From Desulfacinum infernum DSM 9756 (GTDB lineage: Bacteria > Desulfobacterota > Syntrophobacteria > Syntrophobacterales > DSM-9756): 58,740 nucleotides of DNA. Shown here piece after piece: positions 15,606 to 24,482 of this stretch. The stretch is from contig NZ_FQVB01000030.1 of assembly GCF_900129305.1 (NCBI RefSeq), positions 1 through 58,740 on the forward strand, read 5' to 3'. Position numbers and translations under genes: made by a program. Below the pieces are notes generated by a model, which was not told the origin of the DNA, did not search any database, and saw only the letters and a program-made list of their open reading frames with translations. The first letter of the stretch is position 1, and every line of letters begins with the position of its first letter.

Positions 15606-18143
15606 TTTCCGGTTCACCACCTTATAGCGCGTGGCCGGGCCGCGGCCGCTCTTTTTCACCAGCCCCTTTTCCACCAGGTCCCGAAGATCGTGCAGGGCCG
15701 TGCGGGCGGGAATGCCCCCGGCGGCCTCCTGGTATTCGCTTCGGGTCATGTGGCCCCGGGCCAGCAGGGAAGGCAGGGCGCGCGCCTGCCGGGCATTGAG
15801 CGGCGGGAGGGAATCCCCGCCGCCCGGCCGGGGCGCCTCGGGGAATCCGTTAGACCCTCCCGGCGCGTCCGAAGCCGCTTCATTTGCCGTTTTTCCGTCT
15901 TTGCCGTCCTCCGGAAGATCTCCCGTCCCCCCCAGACCCAAATCGGAGGCGTAAATCCAGGATCCCTCCACCATGGCCACCGCCCGGGTGAGGCTGTTTT
16001 CCAGTTCGCGCACGTTCCCGGGCCAATCGTGGGCCAGCAGGGCGTCCAAGGCGCCCTGGGTCAGGCCCACCGGAGGCCGCTTGATGCGCCGGCATGCCTC
16101 GTCCAGGAAATGGGCCGCCAAGAGGGGAATATCCTCCCGTCGCTCCCGAAGGGGCGGCGTGCGCAACGTGATGACATTCAGCCGGTAGTAGAGGTCTTCA
16201 CGAAAGAGACCGCGCCGGACCAGATCCTGCAAGTCCTCGTTGGTCGCCGCGATGAGGCGCACATCCACTTCCTGCTCCACGTCGCTGCCCAGGGGTCGTA
16301 TCCTTCGCTCGGCGATGGCCCGCAACAGAGCCTTCTGCACCTTGGGCGAAGCCGTCCCCACCTCGTCCAGGAAGAGGGTTCCTCCGTGAGCCGCCGCGAA
16401 GGCGCCCTTGCGGTCCGTCTTCGCCTCGGTGAAGGCCCCTTTCACATGGCCGAAAAGGGCGTCCATGAGAAGGTTCTCGTCCAGGGCCCCGCAATTGATG
16501 GCCAGGAAAGGCTTGTCCCGGCGCGACCCCAGCCCATGGATCGCCTCGGCGGCCAGCTGCTTTCCGGTGCCCGTCTCCCCCAGGATGAGCACGTCCGCGT
16601 CGGCGGATGCCGCCCGGACCACCTGGTCCCGGAGACGGATCATGGCCGGTGAGCGGCCCACCAGCTTCGAAAGGGCCTCGGGCATCTGCCTTCGCTCCCG
16701 CTGCAGCACGGCCGCCTCCTGCTCCAGGGAGATCCTTTCCCGCATGAGGGTTTCCTGTAGCTGGCGGTCCCGGACCTCGATGGTTTCCATCTGCTCCCGG
16801 ATCCGCACGATGAGATTGTTGATGGCATCCTTGAGAAAGGCCGTTTCCAGGTCCTTTTCCGGAATGGAGAGGGGTTGCAGCCGGCCGGATTCCTGGATCT
16901 CGTCGACGGCTCGGGCCAGTTTGTACAGGGGCCGCGTCACCAGGCGGCTCACCTCCCACACGATGGCCGAGAGGAGAAAACAGCTCCCGATGCCGATCAG
17001 GAAGATGACGTCCACCTGCCGGTATCCCGCTCGGGTGATGAGCCGGCTGCGATCCACGAAGACCACGCCGCCGTAGACCGAACCCTCCTCTGCCTTTCCG
17101 TCGGCATGCCACCGCACGGGAGCGTATCCCAGGTAGACCCGATCCACCTGGGTCTTTTCGTGGGGCTCCACACTGCGGATGAGCACGCCGTGCCTTCCTT
17201 CCCGAAGGTCCCCGGCCATGAGCCAGAAGTCCCGGTGGCGGATGTCCGGGCGGAAGGCGCTCTTTAGGTCCGGACGTCCGAAGGTCCCCGAAAGATTCCA
17301 GCGGGCCAGATCCGTCCCCAGCGGTGCCGGGCTGCGGGGCTGGTCTTCCGATTGGAAAAGGATCCATCCGCCGGGATCCACGAAATACATGTAGCGAAGT
17401 TCCGGGCTGCGCGCGTATCCCGAAAGGGGGGATTGGGCCGAATTGAAGAGGGAGAGGATGTCCCGCACCTGGCGGGCATCCACGCTCAGGAAGACGAAGC
17501 CCCGTGGTGACGGGCCGCCCGCCCCGGATCCGCCCCATGGGCCCACGGGCGCGATGAAACGGATCACATGGGTGACCTGCCCCGGCGGGACCGAGCCTTC
17601 GCCACGGGCCCATACGGCCGGCACCACGCGGCTGATCCACGGACCACCCTCTTCAGAACCCGGTCCGCCCTTCACGGGATCGACCATGGGCACCCCGTCC
17701 CACAAGCCCGCCCAGTGGTCCGTCGAAACCGTCTCCAAGGCCCCTCCCGCGGGTCTCCACACCCGGGTCCGCCCCTCCCCGGGGAAGACCACCCCCGCCT
17801 CCGCATAGGTCCAGCCCCGAATGGATCGCTTCCCGGCCAGGAATCGCTCCACCTCCTCTTCGGAAAGGCCGCTGCGCGCCAGCCACAGGACGTCCTCCCG
17901 GCACCGATCGAAGAATTGTTCCATCTCGTGAGCCGCCCCCAGGGTCTGGAGCAGCACGGTCCGGCGCACCGCCTCCTCCAGAAACCGGCTGGAAAACCAG
18001 TGCGTCAGATACCCCGTCACCACCAGGATGAAGACCACCGCCGGGATCAGAACCATCCAGAGCTTGGTGCGAAGTCGAAAGGAACTGAAGGAGAAGGCCT
18101 CGCGGGCTTCCATCACCCCACCGTTCAGCAGCTTGATGCCCAT
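15600..18143 (-). CDS. Membrane-bound sigma-54-type activator with variant GAFTEA loop
   Basis: An 847-residue protein: membrane helix (about 30-50), large extracytoplasmic sensor of CACHE character, second helix and HAMP-like linker (about 360-420), coiled coil, then an AAA+ sigma-54-interaction domain with Walker A GETGTGKQ and Walker B GGTLFLDEVG. The sigma-54 contact loop GAFTGA reads GAFTEA. The C-terminus lacks a Fis helix; it has a winged-helix-like segment (LNARQARALPSLL, TALHDLRDLVEKGLV) as in Fic or RecG-like C-termini. ATG 18143 has GGAGGTGGG upstream; a GTG at 18194 is possible but poorer. It therefore looks like a one-component receptor acting on transcription from the membrane. 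Its own promoter is sigma-54 type, suggesting autoregulation. Confidence 0.9.
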   Translation of the reverse strand: MGIKLLNGGVMEAREAFSFSSFRLRTKLWMVLIPAVVFILVVTGYLTHWFSSRFLEEAVRRTVLLQTLGAAHEMEQFFDRCREDVLWLARSGLSEEEVERFLAGKRSIRGWTYAEAGVVFPGEGRTRVWRPAGGALETVSTDHWAGLWDGVPMVDPVKGGPGSEEGGPWISRVVPAVWARGEGSVPPGQVTHVIRFIAPVGPWGGSGAGGPSPRGFVFLSVDARQVRDILSLFNSAQSPLSGYARSPELRYMYFVDPGGWILFQSEDQPRSPAPLGTDLARWNLSGTFGRPDLKSAFRPDIRHRDFWLMAGDLREGRHGVLIRSVEPHEKTQVDRVYLGYAPVRWHADGKAEEGSVYGGVVFVDRSRLITRAGYRQVDVIFLIGIGSCFLLSAIVWEVSRLVTRPLYKLARAVDEIQESGRLQPLSIPEKDLETAFLKDAINNLIVRIREQMETIEVRDRQLQETLMRERISLEQEAAVLQRERRQMPEALSKLVGRSPAMIRLRDQVVRAASADADVLILGETGTGKQLAAEAIHGLGSRRDKPFLAINCGALDENLLMDALFGHVKGAFTEAKTDRKGAFAAAHGGTLFLDEVGTASPKVQKALLRAIAERRIRPLGSDVEQEVDVRLIAATNEDLQDLVRRGLFREDLYYRLNVITLRTPPLRERREDIPLLAAHFLDEACRRIKRPPVGLTQGALDALLAHDWPGNVRELENSLTRAVAMVEGSWIYASDLGLGGTGDLPEDGKDGKTANEAASDAPGGSNGFPEAPRPGGGDSLPPLNARQARALPSLLARGHMTRSEYQEAAGGIPARTALHDLRDLVEKGLVKKSGRGPATRYKVVNRKT

Positions 18144-18217
18144 GGACCCACCTCCGTTTCCCCGCCTCCTTCGGCGGCCGCCAAACCTTTCCACAGCCCC
18201 TTGCCGGAGTTCCCTAG

Positions 18218-18233
18218 GGCAACCTTTGTGCCA
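18218..18233 (-). promoter_or_regulatory. Predicted sigma-54 promoter for the membrane activator
   Basis: Minus strand TGGCAC-AAAGG-TTGCC, a near-perfect -24/-12 element. Predicted transcript start near 18207, leader about 64 bases to ATG 18143. The shared motif lies 95 bp upstream at 18329-18350. Confidence 0.78.
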
Positions 18234-18328
18234 AGCCGCATAAAAATCGCGCCGGCTTCATCCAATGGAAATTCAGATGTTTTTCCCCTTCGGCACCCGG
18301 AGGACCCGGCCGGGACCGGCGTCGGATC

Positions 18329-18350
18329 CGTCAGGTTTCTTTACAGTATG
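18329..18350. promoter_or_regulatory. Putative enhancer site between divergent sigma-54 promoters (site 2)
   Basis: CGTCAGGTTTCTTTACAG matches sites at 10807 and 30003 in the left half; the GTAAA half is poorly kept (GTATGGCGA). It lies 95 bp from the leftward promoter at 18218-18233 and about 175 bp from the rightward candidate at 18525-18540. Confidence 0.5.
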
Positions 18351-18524
18351 GCGAGATATCCTGAAAACATCCATAAAACCGAAGACTTGTGGTTCATCGC
18401 GCCCTTGGCCGCCTTTCCGCCCGGATGGATCGTCCCCGTGGCGCGCCCGCAGGGGTTGAGAAGACCGCCAGCTCCCATGGAGCGCTGGATTTCCCCGGAT
18501 CCCGCAAAGGATGTGGGATTTCGC

Positions 18525-18540
18525 CGGCATGGAGCTTGCC
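18525..18540 (+). promoter_or_regulatory. Candidate sigma-54 promoter for the TauE operon at 18709
   Basis: CGGCAT-GGAGC-TTGCC has GG and GC in register and a good -12 element; the first base of the -24 box is C rather than T. The leader to ATG 18709 would be about 155 bases. No gene is seen in 18144-18708. Confidence 0.5.
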
Positions 18541-18708
18541 TGCTGTGGGCTGCGACCCGACGCGGGATGAACGGGGCCGAGGGGCCCTCGAGAAGAGAAG
18601 ACAGCTGGAATCCCATGGAGAAAGGAGGACGTAACCGAAAAACGGAAGGCGGTGGAAGGGAACGAAAGAAGAGTTTTTGTGTAACCGACCAACAGGGAGG
18701 TGGAAGAC

Positions 18709-19008
18709 ATGAAAAGGTGGATGCGCAGAGTCCTGGGCGCTGCGGGCCTTCTGCCCGTCGCGGCGCCCTCCCTCGTGTGGGCGGCTGGCGGCAAGGCGAG
18801 CCAGCTGGTGGTGGTGGCGGACACCCGCGTGATCCAAAACGCGGCGCTCAAATACTTCGCCGATCTCTACAACACCAACATCTGGCTCTTCGCCGTGTGG
18901 GCGGTGGTGCTCACCGCCGTCTACGGATGCTTTCTCGGCCTACTAATGGACTTCATCATGGCCCGTACCGGCCTGGACCTCAAGAGCCGCAAGATCGTGG
19001 AACACTAG
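18709..19008 (+). CDS. Small secreted/membrane protein leading the TauE operon
   Basis: A 99-residue protein with a signal-peptide-like start (basic MKRWMRRV, then a hydrophobic stretch ending SLVWAAGG) and one membrane helix at about 52-75 (IWLFAVWAVVLTAVYG). ATG 18709 is preferred over GTG 18700 because GGGAGGTGG sits at the right distance. TauE begins 19 bp after its stop. I do not recognise the family. By position it is the counterpart of the membrane protein that goes with the first TauE. Confidence 0.75.
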   Translation: MKRWMRRVLGAAGLLPVAAPSLVWAAGGKASQLVVVADTRVIQNAALKYFADLYNTNIWLFAVWAVVLTAVYGCFLGLLMDFIMARTGLDLKSRKIVEH

Positions 19009-19027
19009 CAATCGAGGAGGGCGGATT

Positions 19028-20065
19028 ATGGATTGGCTCTATCTGCACATGCCCATCGCCGGCATGGACATCTTCTGGCCGGGATTGGTGCTCATCGGAT
19101 TCGCCGTGGGCGTCATCGGAGGGTTTTTCGGCATGGGCGGCGCTTGGATGGTGACCCCCGGGTTGAACATCCTGGGCTTTCCCATGGCCTTCGCCATCGG
19201 CACGGACATCGCCCACATCGCCGGAAAGTCCATGGTGTCCACCATGCGCCATTCCAAGTTCGGCAACGTGGATTACAAGCTGGGGATCGTGATGCTGGTG
19301 GGCACCATGGTGGGGATCGAGTGCGGGGCCCAGATCGTCATGTTCCTGGAGCGCATCGGACGGGTGGGCAGCGTGGTCCGCTGGGTTTACGTGGTTTTTC
19401 TCGCTCTGATCGCGTTCATGGTCTTCTACGACTATTTCAAGGCCGTCCAGAAGAAGAGGGCCGGCATTGTGGAAGGAGAGAAGGGCACGGAAGGCATCAC
19501 GTGGTACAAGACGCTCCATAAGATCCGCATTCCCCCCATGATGCACTTCAAGGCGGCGGGGTTCACCTGCTCGGCGTGGCTGCCCATCATGGTGAGTTTC
19601 GCCACGGGCGTGCTGGCCGGGTTCCTCGGCATCGGCGGCGGCCTGCTGCGCATGCCCGCCCTGGTCTACCTGGTGGGATGCCCCACCCACATCGCCGTGG
19701 GCACCGACCTTTTCGAGGTGATGGTCTCCGGTCTGTACGGGGCTTTCACGTACAGCCTCAAGGGTCGCATTGAGCTGGTGGCCGTCTTCGTCATGCTCAC
19801 CGGCGCGGCCATCGGAGCCCAGATCGGCACCGTGGCCACCAAGTACTCCAAGGGCTACGGCATCCGGGTGGCCTTCGGATGCGCCGTGGTGGCCTGCATG
19901 GTGTCCATCATCCTGAAGCAGTATAAATACAACGCGGCGGCGGCGGTGATCATCCTGGGCGCCATCGGGATCATCTGCGCCTACATCATGGCCGTCATGT
20001 TCAAGGGCGCGGCCCAGGAGCTGCGCGAAAAGAAGGCCCGGGAGCAGGCCCAGGCGAGCTTCTGA
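19028..20065 (+). CDS. TauE/SafE-family anion exporter
   Basis: A 345-residue permease with the family's paired glycine-rich turns: GGFFGMGGAWMVTP near residue 30 and GFLGIGGGLLRMP near 200, plus the AIGTDIAHI/AVGTDLFEV repeats that mark the two halves. A charged loop of about 40 residues separates them. The ATG follows GAGGAGGGCGG. Likely to export a sulfur-containing or organic anion; substrate unproven. It is the second gene of an operon with a small membrane protein before it and periplasmic or membrane proteins after it. Confidence 0.92.
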   Translation: MDWLYLHMPIAGMDIFWPGLVLIGFAVGVIGGFFGMGGAWMVTPGLNILGFPMAFAIGTDIAHIAGKSMVSTMRHSKFGNVDYKLGIVMLVGTMVGIECGAQIVMFLERIGRVGSVVRWVYVVFLALIAFMVFYDYFKAVQKKRAGIVEGEKGTEGITWYKTLHKIRIPPMMHFKAAGFTCSAWLPIMVSFATGVLAGFLGIGGGLLRMPALVYLVGCPTHIAVGTDLFEVMVSGLYGAFTYSLKGRIELVAVFVMLTGAAIGAQIGTVATKYSKGYGIRVAFGCAVVACMVSIILKQYKYNAAAAVIILGAIGIICAYIMAVMFKGAAQELREKKAREQAQASF

Positions 20066-20166
20066 GGCGGCCGTCGGCCGGTGATCGGTCCGCCCAGGCG
20101 AAACCCACCATGGGGCCGGGGCGGACCAAGACCAAAACGCGGAAGAAACCATCCGGAGGAGACTCC

Positions 20167-20505
20167 ATGAAAAGACTGTTCGGGTTGTGGGTTCTTTTCT
20201 TCGCCCTTTCGTGCCTGGTTGTTCCGGCGGCGTCCCAGGCCGCGGAAGTGGCCCAGGGCAAGGTGATCGCGGTGGATGCCGCCGCCAAAACGCTCACCAT
20301 CGAGGAGTTTGACACCAACATCAGCCACGAGAATCCCTACGGGCGACCCACGGGCATCACCTCGGTCTACCGGACCGAGGGGGCCCTGGTGGGTATTCCG
20401 CCGGAACCCGGAGACGTGGTTCGGATCGCCTATGAAACCAAGGGTTCCGAACGCATCGCCATCCGGGTCATGAATGTGTCCAAGCAGGATCTGCGAGGGA
20501 AGTAA
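20167..20505 (+). CDS. Small exported protein
   Basis: A 112-residue protein with a clear signal peptide (MKRLFGLWVLFFALSCL, cleavage likely after ASQAAE or SQA) and a small beta-rich mature domain (VAQGKVIAVDAAAKTLTIEEF, ending in a charged tail). ATG 20167 has CGGAGGAG upstream. It lies 101 bp after TauE on the same strand. No family recognised; a periplasmic partner of the exporter is possible but unproven. Confidence 0.75.
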   Translation: MKRLFGLWVLFFALSCLVVPAASQAAEVAQGKVIAVDAAAKTLTIEEFDTNISHENPYGRPTGITSVYRTEGALVGIPPEPGDVVRIAYETKGSERIAIRVMNVSKQDLRGK

Positions 20506-20703
20506 CGCCCGTGGAAGGCGCCTCGTCCCGGTCGCGGGGCGGAGCCCCGCGGCCCGATTGCCCGGAGTTTCGCTCGGTGGCATCCAATGAGCCACACATT
20601 CATTCCCGGACAAGCTCCTGGGACGAAACGGTTATTGAAGGCGGGAACATGCGATAGCCGGCGTTAAGTTCTTTCCACAATCGCCGGAAACCGGGAGAAC
20701 CCC

Positions 20704-20919
20704 ATGAACGCGAGACAAAAAGGGATCGTGATCGCCATGGATCTTCTGCTTCTTTTGGAGTTGACGGTGTGCATGTATTGGGGGGCCGCCCGGGGGGAGA
20801 TGATGGCGGCCTTTTTCATCCGGAGCTTTCTGCCCATGGCGCTGGCCACCGTGATCGGGGCGCGCTTCTGCATCCGGCGGTGCCGGAGCGTCCGGGCGGC
20901 CGGTCCTCGGGAAGGGTGA
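20704..20919 (+). CDS. Very small two-helix membrane protein
   Basis: A 71-residue protein with two hydrophobic stretches (about 8-27 and 33-52) and a basic C-terminus (RFCIRRCRSVRAAG). It overlaps nothing and lies 5 bp before the next membrane protein, in the same direction. The gap before it (20506-20703) holds a GC hairpin near 20534 and a family X terminus near 20600. No recognised family; coding status is supported mainly by its membrane pattern and tight spacing. Confidence 0.55.
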   Translation: MNARQKGIVIAMDLLLLLELTVCMYWGAARGEMMAAFFIRSFLPMALATVIGARFCIRRCRSVRAAGPREG

Positions 20920-20924
20920 CCTCC

Positions 20925-21722
20925 ATGAAGCCGCAAAAGGCTCCTCCCCCGCCCCTGGTGAGGATCGCAGGTCTGGCGGCGGGCGTCCTTCTCCTGGTTT
21001 CGGCCATGGACGCCATCGTGGCCGGATTCCGGACCCCCGAAGAGGAAGTGCGGCTCGTGGCCGGAGCGTCGGCTCCCGTGGCGGGAAAGACCGAAACGGC
21101 CATCCCGGGCATCCATTGGCTGACCTACGAAAGCTCCGGCCCCCACGTCACGCTGGTCTTTCTGGAAGGCCGGGGGCGCCTGTGGCGGGGTCGCGTGGAA
21201 GCCTCTCCCGACGCTCCGGCGGGCGAAGTTTCCCTTCGGGTCTTTCTCCATGGGGAGACCCCCGAGGAAGCCGCGCGAAACCCCGTGTACAGGGTGCGCA
21301 TTTTTGAAGACGCAAACGCCCTGCAAAAGGCCGAACGGTCCTTCTTTCGCCGTCTTCTCGGTTGGAGTCCCTGGATCGTCGCCGCCACGGCCCTTCCCGT
21401 GCTCATGGCATGCCTGGGCCTGTCCTACAGAGCCGAGACGCGACGGGACCAAGCCCTGCGCCGCCAGGGCGTGGCCCCCGTCTATCGGGCCCGCAAGGGA
21501 GCGGACGGCTGGGAGCTGGCCTTCGGCCTGGGGACCGCGGACGGGCTGCATGCGGGAGACCGGGTGATGGTGGTAGACGAGGCGGGAAAGACCATCGGCA
21601 CGGCCGTGGTGGCCTCCGCCACTCGCGACGACGCCCTGGCCCGCCTGGATTCCCGCCTTTCTCTCCCCGGGCAGGTCTTCGTCGCCGCACGAGGCCGGGA
21701 AGATCCTTCCGGAAAGGCTTGA
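20925..21722 (+). CDS. Two-helix membrane protein with periplasmic and C-terminal beta domains
   Basis: A 265-residue protein: membrane helix (about 12-33), a soluble region of about 110 residues, a second helix (about 147-167) and a C-terminal beta-rich domain (FGLGTADGLHAGDRVMVVDEAG, the kind of small barrel with a KOW- or SH3-like turn). ATG 20925 follows GAAGGGTGA. Likely the last gene of the TauE operon. No family recognised. Confidence 0.7.
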   Translation: MKPQKAPPPPLVRIAGLAAGVLLLVSAMDAIVAGFRTPEEEVRLVAGASAPVAGKTETAIPGIHWLTYESSGPHVTLVFLEGRGRLWRGRVEASPDAPAGEVSLRVFLHGETPEEAARNPVYRVRIFEDANALQKAERSFFRRLLGWSPWIVAATALPVLMACLGLSYRAETRRDQALRRQGVAPVYRARKGADGWELAFGLGTADGLHAGDRVMVVDEAGKTIGTAVVASATRDDALARLDSRLSLPGQVFVAARGREDPSGKA

Positions 21723-21878
21723 CGACCGGCGGCCCCCGCACCACACTGGCGTGAATGGACGCACACGAAGCCGGACGGCGCAGGGCCCATGGGAGGCCGC
21801 GCCGCGCTCCGCCGGGGAGCAAGGGCCGGAAGGGCCGCCGGAAAGGAAACCTCAGCACGGGAAGGAAGGACGGGAACG

Positions 21879-22280
21879 ATGCGGCTGGAAGACATCATGA
21901 CACGACGACTGGAAACCATCTCCGCCCATGCCAGCGTGTACGAAGCCATCGAACGCATGGTGGACAAGCGGATCCGCTCCCTCCTGGTGGTGGCCGACGG
22001 GCCCGTGGAAACGGACGGGGTGGTGACGGCCCGGGACGTGGTTTTCAAGGTGCTGGCCAAGGGACTCAACCCGCACAACGTGCGGGTGGGAGAGATCGCA
22101 GGGCGGCCCCTTCGGTGCGTGGACAAGGACCAGACCGTGGAGGCGGTGGCGGCGGTCATGGAAGAGGCCAACGTGGCGCGCGTTTTCGTGTGCGACGAAG
22201 GCCGGGTGGTGGGCGTGGTGGCGCTCATGGACATCATGCAGGCGAACCTGGTGGCGAGGGCCAAGAACAGCCATGCTTAA
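21879..22280 (+). CDS. CBS-pair protein
   Basis: A 133-residue protein made of two CBS motifs (IMTRRLETISAHASVYEAI at the start; VGEIAGRPLRCVDKDQTVEA in the second half). CBS pairs bind adenine nucleotides and often gate transporters. ATG 21879 is chosen over longer in-frame starts because the domain begins there and AAGGAAGGACGG precedes it. It overlaps the DUF47 gene by 8 bp, so it is the first gene of the phosphate-uptake operon and may report adenylate state to it. Confidence 0.88.
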   Translation: MRLEDIMTRRLETISAHASVYEAIERMVDKRIRSLLVVADGPVETDGVVTARDVVFKVLAKGLNPHNVRVGEIAGRPLRCVDKDQTVEAVAAVMEEANVARVFVCDEGRVVGVVALMDIMQANLVARAKNSHA

Positions 22281-22899
22281 GCGACTTCTCAAGGGCAACC
22301 GGAAGGAGGAGGAGGCGCTGGTGTCCATGCGCGAACACCTGGGCCTCCTCTGTTCGGCCACCGAGACCTTCGACCGCCTCCTGAACGAGCGCAAGGAACA
22401 TCTGGTGGAGCGCATCTGCGACCTGGAGCGGGAAGGCGACATGGCCCGAAGGAAGGTGCTTTCCACCATCTTCGAGGGCGCCTTCCTTCCCTACCTGCGC
22501 CCCAACCTGTGCCGGTTCGTGGAGCTGGTGGACGAGGCCTTCGACACCCTGGAAGACGCCGCACGGACCTTCGCCATGATCCGGCTGCACCCTTCCCTCA
22601 CCGACGAATGCCTCAAAATCGCCTCCCTCAACAAGCAGATGTGCGAGATCTTGGCCGTGGCCTTCGAGATCACCCTGCAAGGGGGGGATCTGCGGGAACA
22701 GTCTCTGGCGGTCCGCATCCTGGAAAAGAGGGTGGACGATCTGAAACACGACATCTTTCAGCGCGTGGCCTCCCTGCCGGTGGCCGGCTTCTGGGACGGC
22801 AAGTTCCTGGCCGATTTCCTGGAAAGCCTCACCCGTTTCAGCGACCTGCTGGAAGACGCCGCCGATGCTCTCTACATCCTGAGCGTGAGCTTCCGTTAG
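22273..22899 (+). CDS. DUF47/PhoU-like accessory protein of PiT
   Basis: A 208-residue all-helical protein of the DUF47 (PhoU-like) family, usual length, with the characteristic acidic stretches ERICDLEREGDMARRK and EKRVDDLKHDIFQRV. Members are encoded next to PiT phosphate permeases and are thought to regulate or chaperone them. Here it lies 15 bp before the PiT gene, as expected. It binds metal in related proteins. Confidence 0.9.
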   Translation: MLKRLLKGNRKEEEALVSMREHLGLLCSATETFDRLLNERKEHLVERICDLEREGDMARRKVLSTIFEGAFLPYLRPNLCRFVELVDEAFDTLEDAARTFAMIRLHPSLTDECLKIASLNKQMCEILAVAFEITLQGGDLREQSLAVRILEKRVDDLKHDIFQRVASLPVAGFWDGKFLADFLESLTRFSDLLEDAADALYILSVSFR

Positions 22900-22914
22900 C
22901 GGGCGGACGGCAAC

Positions 22915-23913
22915 ATGTGGCGGATCCTGAGCGGCTGTTTCATGGGGTGGAGTCTGGGGGCCAACAACTCGGCCAACGTCTTCGCCACGGCCGTGGCCAG
23001 CGGGCTGGTGCGTTACGCCGTGGCCATCTGGCTCACGGCGATCTTCGTGGTGGCCGGAGCCGTCCTGGAAGGGGCCAAGTGCATGGGCACCTACGGCGCC
23101 CTGGTTTCGCTGGGTGTGGACGCCGCTTTCCTCGTCACCCTGGCCACGGCCGTCACCACCGCATTCCTCACCCATGCCGCCATTCCCGGCTCCACTTCTC
23201 AGGCCATTGTGGGAGCCCTTCTGGGTTGGGCCGCCCTGCACGGCACCCCCGACTTCACCAAGCTGTATAAGATCATGACCTGCTGGGTCCTCACACCCGT
23301 GGGCGGCATCGTGGGGAGCTGGTGCATCTACCAGGGCATCGTCGGAACGGTGGAAAGGCGCATGAAATCCTTGGTGGCCCGCAACAGGTTTTACGTGACC
23401 GGAGTCGTGATCACCGGCTGCTACAGCGCCTACTGTCTGGGAGCCAACAACGTGGCCAACGTCACCGGGGTTTACGTGTCCTCCGGGCTGCTGGACGCCC
23501 CCACGGCCGCCCTGGTGGGCGGGCTGAGCATCGCCTTGGGCGTGCTCACCTACAGCCGCAAGATCATGATGGCCGTGGGCAAGGGTATCGTCCCTCTGGA
23601 CCCCGGCTCCGCCTTGGCGGCCGTCCTGGCAGAAGCCCTCACCCTTCACGTCTTCACCCAGATCGGCGTTCCGGTCTCCTCCTCCCAGGCCATCGTGGGC
23701 GCCGTGATCGGCGTCGGACTGGTACGGGACAGGAAGACGGTGAACGCCCGCATGGTGGCCAAAATCAGCATGGGCTGGGTGCTGACGCCCGTCATCGCAG
23801 CAGCCGTGCTCCTGGCCCTTCACCTGCTCTGGAAAGGGATCCCGTTATGGGTCGACTCCATGTGCTCTGGAAGCTCTATATCGCCTACACCTGTGCCCTA
23901 CTTGTGGCAATGA
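22915..23913 (+). CDS. PiT-family inorganic phosphate permease
   Basis: A 332-residue integral membrane protein with the two PiT signature repeats: GANNSANVFATAVASG near the start and GANNVANVTGVYVSSG in the second half, plus the paired PGSTSQAIVGA and VSSSQAIVGA motifs. It imports phosphate with a cation. Its final 20 or so residues overlap the next gene by 67 bp and look like run-on. Co-transcribed with CBS and DUF47 proteins and a kinase-less PhoR-type sensor. Confidence 0.92.
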   Translation: MWRILSGCFMGWSLGANNSANVFATAVASGLVRYAVAIWLTAIFVVAGAVLEGAKCMGTYGALVSLGVDAAFLVTLATAVTTAFLTHAAIPGSTSQAIVGALLGWAALHGTPDFTKLYKIMTCWVLTPVGGIVGSWCIYQGIVGTVERRMKSLVARNRFYVTGVVITGCYSAYCLGANNVANVTGVYVSSGLLDAPTAALVGGLSIALGVLTYSRKIMMAVGKGIVPLDPGSALAAVLAEALTLHVFTQIGVPVSSSQAIVGAVIGVGLVRDRKTVNARMVAKISMGWVLTPVIAAAVLLALHLLWKGIPLWVDSMCSGSSISPTPVPYLWQ

Positions 23914-24482
23914 GCCTGGGCGGCTGGGCCGTCACCGACCTGGCCGGACGGACTCTGAGACGTCAGCTGCTGGACGACACCACCCGCCTGGCCCGGATTC
24001 TGGCCGAACGCCTGGAAGCCGAGGAGCCCCTGGCGGGAACCTACGACAACGTGTGCGTCCGGCTGTCCCGGCTGGCGGGCATGCGCATTTCCATCATCCG
24101 CGAGGACGGCAAGGTGATGGGGGATTCCCACACCCCTTCGTCGCTCATGGCCAATCACGCGGGCCGCCCCGAATTCGTCCAGGCCCGGGAGGGACGGGTG
24201 GGTGTGGCGTGGCGCACGAGCGCCACCCTGAACGAACCGTTTCTTTATGTGGCGGTCCGGATGCCGGAAAAGCCGCTGGTGGTCCGGGTGGCCCGTGTGG
24301 GCGAAGAGGTGCGGCGCGGGGAGCGCAACCTGACGGCCCTTCTTTCCCTGGGCCTCTACCTGGCGCCCGCCCTGGCGGCCGTGGCAGGCCTGTATGTCAC
24401 TCGAGTGCTTCGCGCGGAAAAAGAGGAGGACCCATGGAAGCGTTGGACGGGCTCCGGTGGCATTTCACCGTTTCAGGAGTAG
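23847..24482 (+). CDS. PhoR-like sensor domain without a kinase
   Basis: A 211-residue membrane protein: helix at about 7-28, an extracytoplasmic domain like the sensor of PhoR-type phosphate kinases (ISIIREDGKVMGDSHT, MANHAGRPEFVQA, LYVAVRM), then a second helix (about 163-185). There is no HAMP, HisKA or ATPase domain: the frame closes about 25 residues after the second helix and the next TauE gene starts inside it (49 bp overlap). ATG 23847 lies inside the end of PiT. It may be a modulator of PiT or of another kinase, or a decayed PhoR; the tight overlaps argue for a retained gene. Confidence 0.78.
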   Translation: MGRLHVLWKLYIAYTCALLVAMSLGGWAVTDLAGRTLRRQLLDDTTRLARILAERLEAEEPLAGTYDNVCVRLSRLAGMRISIIREDGKVMGDSHTPSSLMANHAGRPEFVQAREGRVGVAWRTSATLNEPFLYVAVRMPEKPLVVRVARVGEEVRRGERNLTALLSLGLYLAPALAAVAGLYVTRVLRAEKEEDPWKRWTGSGGISPFQE

